The translations under genes were made by a program, and so were the position numbers. This document shows positions 58,287-64,000 of a stretch of DNA of 64,000 bases, piece after piece. The notes beneath the pieces were generated by a model. That model saw nothing but the letters and a program-made list of their open reading frames with translations. It did no database searches and had not been told where the DNA came from. The DNA comes from Planctomycetota bacterium (GTDB lineage Bacteria; Planctomycetota; B15-G4). Within the stretch, counting starts at the first letter, position 1. Each line of letters opens with the position of its first letter. Where the stretch lies: contig JAJDER010000178.1 in the NCBI GenBank assembly GCA_029259725.1, positions 1-64,000 of the forward strand, in the 5' to 3' direction.

Positions 58287-59687
58287 TCAGCTCCCGGCCT
58301 GCCTCAACTCGGTCACCACGGCGTCCATGCTGTCACGCGCGTCGCCGAAGAACATGCGCGTGGACGCATGGTAGAAGAGCGGGTTGTCCACGCCCGCATA
58401 GCCCGCCGCGCGACCCCGCTTGAGCATGAAGACGTCCCTGGCCTTCCAGACCTCCAGCACGGGCATGCCGAAGATCGGCGAGCTCGCGTCGGTCTGCGCC
58501 GCCGGGTTGACGATGTCGTTGGCGCCGATGACCAGCACCACGTCCGTGGACGGGAAGTCGGCGTTGACCTCGTCCATCTCCAGCACGATGTCGTAGGGCA
58601 CGTTGGCCTCGGCCAGCAGCACGTTCATGTGGCCCGGGAGTCGGCCGGCGACCGGATGGATCGCGAAGCGCACGTCGGCGCCCCGACCACGCAGCAGCTC
58701 CACCGATTCCCGCACCGCGTGCTGGGCCCTCGCGACGGCCATCCCGTAACCCGGCACGATGATCACCGACTTCGCACTCTTCAACGCGCCCACCACGTCG
58801 GCCACCAGGGCCTCGCGCACCTCGCCCGCCGCCGCGTCACCCGCGGCCGATCGCGCCGGCGTGCCGCCCGCGTCCGAACCGAAGCCGCCGAAGACCACGC
58901 TCAGGATCGAGCGGTTCATCGCGCGGCACATGATGATGCTGAGGATCGCACCGCTGCTGCCCACCAGCGCGCCGGTGACGATGAGCAGGTCGTTGCCGAG
59001 CATGAAGCCCGCGGCCGACGCGGTCCACCCCGAGTAGCTGTTGAGCAGCGACACGACCACCGGCATGTCGGCGCCGCCGATGGCCGCCACCAGGTGCACG
59101 CCGAGGATGCAGGCCAGCACCGACGTCCAGACCAGGAGCGGAAGCCCGTCCGTGGAGGCCTCGCCCACGAAGCCGACACCGAGTCCGAGGCAACCACTCA
59201 CCAGGGCGATGTTGAACCCGTGGCGCCCCCGCAGCAGGTACGGCTTGCCGCTGACCGACCCGCGCAGCTTGAGGAAGGCCAGCACCGACCCCGTGAAGGT
59301 CACCGCGCCGATGAACACGGCCACGAAGACCTCGGCCTGGTGGATCACGCCTTGGTCGCCGCCGCCGAGGTAGCTGGCGAAGCCCACCAGCACCGCCGCG
59401 ATGCCCACGAAGCTGTGCAGCAGGGCCACCAGTTCGGGCATGGCCGTCATGGCCACGCGTCGGGCCACGACCAGCCCGATGCCGCTGCCCGCCACGAGCG
59501 CGAGGAGCACCCACTGGAGCGTCAGGACCTGCGGGCTGGTGAGTGTCGCCGCGACCGCGATGACCATGCCCAGCGTGCCGTACAGGTTGCCGCGCTGCGC
59601 GGTCTCCTGGCTCGACAGCCCACGCAGGCTGAGGATGAACAGCACGCTCGCGGCGAGGTAGGCGACGGTGAGCAGCACCCCGGCCAT
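58287..59687 (-). CDS. pntB: NAD(P) transhydrogenase subunit beta
   Basis: Proton-translocating transhydrogenase subunit of 466 residues: N-terminal membrane domain (about eight helices, e.g. [37 protein letters not shown]) and the NADP-binding domain at the C-terminus ([59 protein letters not shown]). The ATG at 59687 is 4 bp after pntA ends. Makes NADPH from NADH using the proton gradient. Confidence 0.96.
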   Translation of the reverse strand: MAGVLLTVAYLAASVLFILSLRGLSSQETAQRGNLYGTLGMVIAVAATLTSPQVLTLQWVLLALVAGSGIGLVVARRVAMTAMPELVALLHSFVGIAAVLVGFASYLGGGDQGVIHQAEVFVAVFIGAVTFTGSVLAFLKLRGSVSGKPYLLRGRHGFNIALVSGCLGLGVGFVGEASTDGLPLLVWTSVLACILGVHLVAAIGGADMPVVVSLLNSYSGWTASAAGFMLGNDLLIVTGALVGSSGAILSIIMCRAMNRSILSVVFGGFGSDAGGTPARSAAGDAAAGEVREALVADVVGALKSAKSVIIVPGYGMAVARAQHAVRESVELLRGRGADVRFAIHPVAGRLPGHMNVLLAEANVPYDIVLEMDEVNADFPSTDVVLVIGANDIVNPAAQTDASSPIFGMPVLEVWKARDVFMLKRGRAAGYAGVDNPLFYHASTRMFFGDARDSMDAVVTELRQAGS

Positions 59688-59691
59688 CGCT

Positions 59692-61332
59692 TCACCTCTT
59701 CCGGAACATGCGCAGCATGCGCTGGGTGACGAGGAACCCGCCGGCCACGTTGATCGTGGCGAAGAGCACGGCGACGACGCCCAGGACCGACGCCGCCCCA
59801 CCGCTGCCGGCGGCACCGGAGAGCAGGCCGCCGAGGATGATGATCCCGCTGATCGCGTTGGTCACGCTCATCAGCGGCGTGTGCAGCGCCGGCGACACGT
59901 TCCAGATCACCTGCCAGCCGACGAAGCACGCCAGCACGAACACGGTCAGGTGCTGCATGAACGCGGCCAGGGCCGGTGACGCCGTGGCCTCGCCCTGCCC
60001 GACGCGCAGCCCGATCCAGAGCGCGGCGACGATCAGGCCCACGAAGAGGACACCTCGGTTCGAGCGCCTCGTCTCGCGAGCGGCCCTGCCGGCCCCGGCG
60101 ACGGATGGCCGCGCATCGGGCGCGCCGACGGCCGTCGCTTCGGAGGGCGCGGCGGGGCCGGTGGCAACCGCGGCCGCCGGACTCGGCGCCACGCTCTCGG
60201 ACGGCGGCGGCGGCCAGCACACCACGCCCGCGTGGGTCACCACGGCGGGCCGGATGACGTCGTCGTCCATGTCCACGGCCAGCACGCCGTCGTCGCTGAT
60301 GTCGTCGACGAGGTGCATCAGGTTGGTCGCGTAGAGCTGGCTGGCCGTGGTGGCCATGCGGCTGGTGAAGTCCTCGTGCCCGACGATGGTCACGCCGTGC
60401 TCGACGACGACCTCGCCGGGCCGGGTCAGCTCGCAGTTGCCGCCCTGCACCGAGGCCAGGTCGACGACCACCGAGCCGGGCGTCATGGCCGAGACCATGT
60501 CCGCCTCCCAGAGCTTGGGCGCCGGCTTGCCCGGAATCAGCGCCGTCGTGATGACGATGTCGACTTCGCGCGCCTGCTCCGTGAACAGCTTGCGCTCGGC
60601 CGCGAGGAATTCCGCGCTCATGACCTTGGCGTAGCCGCCGGCGCCGTCGCCCGACTCTTCCAGCTCCACCTCGAGGAACTCGGCGCCCAGGCTCTCGACC
60701 TGTTCGCGCGCGGCGGCGCGGGTGTCGAAGGCGCGCACGCGGGCACCCAGGCCCTTCGCAGCGGCGATGGAGGCCAGTCCGGCCACACCGGCCCCGATGA
60801 CCAGCACCGTGGCCGGCGGCACCGAGCCCGCGGCCGTGATCTGGGGTGCGAACGTCCGGCCGAAGTGGTGCGCCGCCTCGATCACCGCGCGGTAGCCGGC
60901 GATGTTCGCCATCGAAGAGAGCGCATCCATCTTCTGCGCGCGCGTGACCCGCGGCACCTGGTCCATCGCGATCACGGTCGCGCCCCGCGCGGCCAGGCGC
61001 TCGAGCAGTGCGCCGTTCTGCGCGGGCCAGACGAAGCTGACCAGCGTCGCTCCCTGGGGGATCAGCTCGGCCTCGTGGCGTCCGAGTCCGGGGTGCTCGG
61101 CCGGCGGGCAGACCTTGAGCACCAGGTCGGCGTCCTGCCAGGTCGCCTCCGGGCCCTCGAGGATCCCCGCCCCCGCCGCGGCGTAGGCCGCGTCCGGATA
61201 CGCGGCGCGCACGCCGGCACCGGCCTCGACGACCACGTCGAAGCCCAGCTCCCTCAGGCGCGCCACGCTGGCCGGTGTCGCGGCCACTCGCTGCTCGCCG
61301 GGGAACACCTCCTTGGGGATGGCGATCCTCAT
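59692..61332 (-). CDS. pntA: NAD(P) transhydrogenase subunit alpha, fused form
   Basis: A 546-residue fused alpha subunit. The NAD-binding domain starts [20 protein letters not shown] and includes [40 protein letters not shown] and [18 protein letters not shown] Pro/Ala-rich linker (about 385-430) leads to three or four membrane helices ([31 protein letters not shown]). In many bacteria the two halves are separate genes; here they are one, as in E. coli. Forms an operon with pntB, 4 bp apart. Confidence 0.96.
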   Translation of the reverse strand: MRIAIPKEVFPGEQRVAATPASVARLRELGFDVVVEAGAGVRAAYPDAAYAAAGAGILEGPEATWQDADLVLKVCPPAEHPGLGRHEAELIPQGATLVSFVWPAQNGALLERLAARGATVIAMDQVPRVTRAQKMDALSSMANIAGYRAVIEAAHHFGRTFAPQITAAGSVPPATVLVIGAGVAGLASIAAAKGLGARVRAFDTRAAAREQVESLGAEFLEVELEESGDGAGGYAKVMSAEFLAAERKLFTEQAREVDIVITTALIPGKPAPKLWEADMVSAMTPGSVVVDLASVQGGNCELTRPGEVVVEHGVTIVGHEDFTSRMATTASQLYATNLMHLVDDISDDGVLAVDMDDDVIRPAVVTHAGVVCWPPPPSESVAPSPAAAVATGPAAPSEATAVGAPDARPSVAGAGRAARETRRSNRGVLFVGLIVAALWIGLRVGQGEATASPALAAFMQHLTVFVLACFVGWQVIWNVSPALHTPLMSVTNAISGIIILGGLLSGAAGSGGAASVLGVVAVLFATINVAGGFLVTQRMLRMFRKR

Positions 61333-61433
61333 GACGAGCGGCTGGTTCTACCCGGGCATCGGTCGACCTCACAAGGGTCGAGCGGGGATGTCGGGACTTC
61401 ACTTGGTCGCGGATCGTGGTTGAATGGAGCGCG

Positions 61434-62033
61434 ATGTCCGCCCAAGTCCTTGATCGACGCGCCCTCGTCCTGAACACGGGATGGACGGCGATTGCCACCG
61501 TGCCGGTGCGCTCGGCGCTCCAGTTGCTCGTGCGCGGCGCCGCACGGGTCGTCCGCCCGGAGACGGACGAGACGCACGATTTCCACTCCTGGGCCGACCT
61601 CGCGGTGGCTCCGTCGGCGCCCTGCATCCGCAGCATCCGGCTGTCGATCCGCGTGCCCGAGGTGATCGTGCTCACCGGCTTCAACGGCTTCCCGCGGGGC
61701 TCGGTGACCTTCAGTCGGCGACAGCTCTACCGCCGCGACCACTTCACCTGCCAGTACTGCGGCGCGCGCCCCGGGTCGCCCGAGCTCTCCATCGACCACA
61801 TCGTGCCGCGCTCCCGCGGTGGGAAGGCCACCTGGGTCAACTGCGTGCTGGCCTGTGTCCGCTGCAATCGCCGCAAGGCCGACCGGACGCCACAGGAAGC
61901 CGGCCTGACGCTGCGGAGCCGTCCGGTGGAACCGCGCTGGACGCCGACGCTCGAGATCCCGATCAGCACCCGCTGCGTGAGCTGGCAGCGCTACCTGAGC
62001 GAGCGCTACTGGGACACGCCGCTCGAGCCGTAG
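61434..62033 (+). CDS. HNH endonuclease-fold protein
   Basis: A 199-residue protein of the HNH family common as a stand-alone gene in planctomycetes, cyanobacteria and others. The core is CQYCGARPGSPELSIDHIVP with RSRGGKATWVNCVLACVRCN, giving two zinc-binding CxxC knuckles around His-Asn-Asn catalytic positions. The N-terminal half (LVLNTGWTAIATVPVRSALQ) is typical of the subgroup. GGAG lies 4 nt before the ATG; a GTG at 61416 is possible. No restriction or phage genes nearby, so a housekeeping nuclease role seems more likely than defence. Confidence 0.9.
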   Translation: MSAQVLDRRALVLNTGWTAIATVPVRSALQLLVRGAARVVRPETDETHDFHSWADLAVAPSAPCIRSIRLSIRVPEVIVLTGFNGFPRGSVTFSRRQLYRRDHFTCQYCGARPGSPELSIDHIVPRSRGGKATWVNCVLACVRCNRRKADRTPQEAGLTLRSRPVEPRWTPTLEIPISTRCVSWQRYLSERYWDTPLEP

Positions 62034-62090
62034 TCGCCGCCTACCAGGAGCGCCCGGGGTCGGGGGGCGCGTCGTCGCGGACGAGCAGGG

Positions 62091-63605
62091 TCACGCCACC
62101 ACCCCCTGGATCACGTGGGCCTCCTGCGGCCCGGTGAGCCGACGATCCAGACCGCCGTACAGGTAGCTGAGTCTCAGGTGGTCGAGGCCCATCAGGTGCA
62201 GGACCGTGGCGTGGAAGTCGCGGATGTGGTGGCGGTTCACAGCCGCCTCCTCGCCGATCTCGTCGGTCTCACCGTAGGAGCCGGGCTTCACGCCGGCGCC
62301 CGCCAGCCACATGGTGAAGCCCTTGGGGTTGTGATCGCGCCCGCCGGGGGACTCCTCCTGGAACTCGCCCTTGAGCTGGCTCACCGGCATGCGCCCGAAC
62401 TCGCCGCCCCAGATCACCAGGGTCTCGTCGAGCAGCCCGCGGCGCTCCAGGTCGGTCAGCAGCGCGGCGATGGGACGGTCCACCTCGGGGCCGTGGATCG
62501 AGAGGTTCTCCTCCACGCCGTAGTGGGCGTCCCAGGTCTGCTGCTGGTGGCCGCCGCCGTGGTAGATCTGCACGAAACGCGTGCCGCGCTCGATCAGCCG
62601 GCGCGCGATGAGGCACTGCTGGCCGAAGGGCGCCGGGCCCACGGAGAGGCGGTGCTCGCCGGGCGGCGCGTCGACGCAGTACATCGCGCGCGTGGCCTCG
62701 TCCTCGGTGGAGAGGTCCAGCGCCTCGGGCGCCGAGACCTGCATCTGGAACGCGAGCTCGTAGGCGGCGATGCGCGCGGCCAACTCGTCGTGCCCGACGC
62801 GATCGGCGGCGTGGGCCTCATTGAAGCGCTGCAGCGCGTCGATCTGCCGGCGTTGCATCTCCGCCGTGGTGCCGGCGCGTCCGGAGCGCGTGGGCTCGGG
62901 CGACAGGTACAGCAGCGGGTCACCGCTGGCGCGGAAGAGCGTGCCCTGGTACGCCGCCGGCATGTACCCGCTGCTCCAGTTGGACGCGCCCGAGATCGGT
63001 CCGCCGCGCGGGTCGTGCATGACCACGAAGGCCGGCAGGTTCTCGTTCTCGCTGCCGAGCCCGTAGGTCGCCCAGGTGCCCAGCGCGGGGTGCCCCGTGA
63101 AGGGCTGACCCCCGTTCATCTGCAGCACGGCGGACCCGTGTGCGAAGCTGTCCGTGTAGAGGCTCTTGATCACCGCCAGCTTGTCCATGTGCGGCCCGAG
63201 CGAGGGCAGCGCGTCGCTGCACCACTGTCCGGTCTCGCCCCACCGGCGGAAGCTGCGCCGGCTCGCGAGCAGCTGGGCCTCGCGCACCTCGTTGCGGCGG
63301 CGCTCGGCGTTGATCCTGACGCCGTCGCGCTTCTGCAGCTCCGGCTTGTAGTCGAACAGGTCCATCTGCGACGGACCGCCGAACATGAACAGGAAGATGC
63401 AGTGCTTGGCCGCCGGCGTGAAGTGCGGCGCGCGCGGAGCCAGCGGGTCCACGAAGCCGTCGGCGGCGTGGGCGCGCGGGCCGAGCAACCCCTGGGCATC
63501 GAGCATCGAGGCCAGCGCCATGGTCGCGAACCCCGAGCCCGCACCGCCCAGGAAGCGGCGGCGCGAGACGCGCGGATCGGGCGGCGGCAGCGGAGGGCCG
63601 GACAT
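62091..63605 (-). CDS. DUF1501 protein with TAT signal
   Basis: A 504-residue sulfatase-like DUF1501 protein. The twin-arginine signal SRRRFLGGAGSGFATMALAS directs folded export. Family motifs include CIFLFMFGGPSQMDLFDYKP, FAHGSAVLQMNGGQPFTGHP, GTRFVQIYHGGGHQQQTWD, DETLVIWGGEFGRMP, GRDHNPKGFTMWLAGAGVKPG and the C-terminal DFHATVLHLMGLDHLRLSY. These proteins are abundant in Planctomycetota and Verrucomicrobiota and are nearly always paired with a DUF1549/DUF1553 protein. The ATG overlaps the upstream stop (TGATG). Activity is unproven; a phosphatase/sulfatase-like metal site is expected from the fold. Confidence 0.94.
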   Translation of the reverse strand: MSGPPLPPPDPRVSRRRFLGGAGSGFATMALASMLDAQGLLGPRAHAADGFVDPLAPRAPHFTPAAKHCIFLFMFGGPSQMDLFDYKPELQKRDGVRINAERRRNEVREAQLLASRRSFRRWGETGQWCSDALPSLGPHMDKLAVIKSLYTDSFAHGSAVLQMNGGQPFTGHPALGTWATYGLGSENENLPAFVVMHDPRGGPISGASNWSSGYMPAAYQGTLFRASGDPLLYLSPEPTRSGRAGTTAEMQRRQIDALQRFNEAHAADRVGHDELAARIAAYELAFQMQVSAPEALDLSTEDEATRAMYCVDAPPGEHRLSVGPAPFGQQCLIARRLIERGTRFVQIYHGGGHQQQTWDAHYGVEENLSIHGPEVDRPIAALLTDLERRGLLDETLVIWGGEFGRMPVSQLKGEFQEESPGGRDHNPKGFTMWLAGAGVKPGSYGETDEIGEEAAVNRHHIRDFHATVLHLMGLDHLRLSYLYGGLDRRLTGPQEAHVIQGVVA

Positions 63606-64000
63606 CAGTCGACGTACGCGAATTCGTTGAGGTTGAAGACCAGCAGGCACAGCGACTCGAGCGCGCGCTGGTCGGCCGGTCCGGGATCATCGGGGCCCAC
63701 GGCGTGGCGCGCCGCCACCGCGTCCCCGGGGGCCTCGATCACGAGATCGTGCAGCGCCACCGCCTCGCCGACCACGCGCACACCGAAGCGGCCGGGGCCG
63801 AACGCGCCGGTCGCCGCGGCGCCCGCCACGCCGACGGGCAGCTCCTGCGACAGCACCGGCACTCCATCGACGGCGAGCCGCAACGTCGCGCCGGCCAGCT
63901 CGATCTCGACCGGGACGTCACGCCCTGCCTGCAACCGCGCGACGCCCGTGGCCAGGATCTCCGAGGCCTCCGCGACGTGGCCCAGCAACTCCACGGTCTC
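63605..64000 (-). CDS. DUF1549/DUF1553-type (PSD1) protein, C-terminal part
   Basis: The gene runs off the right edge; only the last ~130 residues are present. They end ALESLCLLVFNLNEFAYVD, the standard close of PSD1/DUF1553 proteins paired with DUF1501. Before this is a beta-sandwich stretch (VEIELAGATLRLAVDGVPVL, FGVRVVGEAVALHDLVIEAP) that looks like a concanavalin-type or glucan-binding insert. The frame continues to base 64000, so the GTG at 63994 is not the start. Coupled to DUF1501 by TGATG. Confidence 0.85.
   Translation of the reverse strand, partial: ETVELLGHVAEASEILATGVARLQAGRDVPVEIELAGATLRLAVDGVPVLSQELPVGVAGAAATGAFGPGRFGVRVVGEAVALHDLVIEAPGDAVAARHAVGPDDPGPADQRALESLCLLVFNLNEFAYVD

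Overview
This is a GC-rich bacterial window of about 64 kb carrying 55 protein-coding genes or gene fragments that I can support on both strands, and no rRNA, tRNA or CRISPR array. The likely source is Planctomycetota or a close high-GC relative. The evidence is a TAT-exported DUF1501 protein translationally coupled to a DUF1553-type protein at the right edge, many secreted FG-GAP/ASPIC-UnbV proteins, an alginate-export-type porin, a DUF1111 di-haem protein and a type III PKS operon. This assignment is an inference from gene content only.

Left region (1-12 kb). The 3' end of a sigma-54 activator gene is followed by a textbook -24/-12 promoter (714-729). Behind it lie eight tightly packed genes (793-8172): a His-rich membrane protein, a FixH/YtkA-like lipoprotein, a NosR/NapH-like membrane polyferredoxin, a periplasmic anchored protein, a tiny membrane protein, an outer-membrane porin, a CRTAC1-type FG-GAP protein and an NqrB/RnfD-like flavin-type membrane subunit. 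Together they look like an inducible, membrane-spanning redox module that I cannot match to a described system. A separately promoted di-haem DUF1111 protein follows.

10-25 kb. A minus-strand operon reads eboA, a TatD-like hydrolase, moeA, mogA and a lipoprotein alpha/beta hydrolase. Divergent from it is a CHAD-domain gene overlapping a ParA-type ATPase gene, a possible polyphosphate-granule positioning pair. An orphan NodT-type efflux lipoprotein, a large secreted protein of unknown function and an M14 metallopeptidase with a poly-Asp insert follow.

25-40 kb. lgt and hemB sit within an array of five full-length secreted FG-GAP/ASPIC-UnbV paralogues on the minus strand. Between them are the decayed 3' ends of a sixth paralogue and of an MBOAT acyltransferase gene. 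The intact MBOAT gene and its SGNH partner close the array.

40-54 kb. A DUF72 gene is convergent with, and overlapped by, a methyltransferase / FAD oxidoreductase / type III PKS operon (phenolic lipid or quinone type). Next come a small LTXXQ-like secreted protein whose reading frame continues as a coiled coil past two amber codons, a transglutaminase-TPR-PA14 lipoprotein, a thioredoxin-fold protein, a cupin, an APC permease, an MpaA-like carboxypeptidase and an HtrA protease. A striking Cys-heptad-repeat secreted protein and a CBS-pair protein with histone-H1-like tails complete this stretch.

54-64 kb. A minus-strand operon encodes an SGNH protein with UbiA-type, SDR and DprE1-type enzymes, resembling the mycobacterial decaprenyl-phosphoryl-arabinose pathway. 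pntAB transhydrogenase, an HNH protein and the DUF1501/DUF1553 pair follow. Short GC-rich tandem repeats sit at several gene 3' ends, repeatedly containing stop codons.
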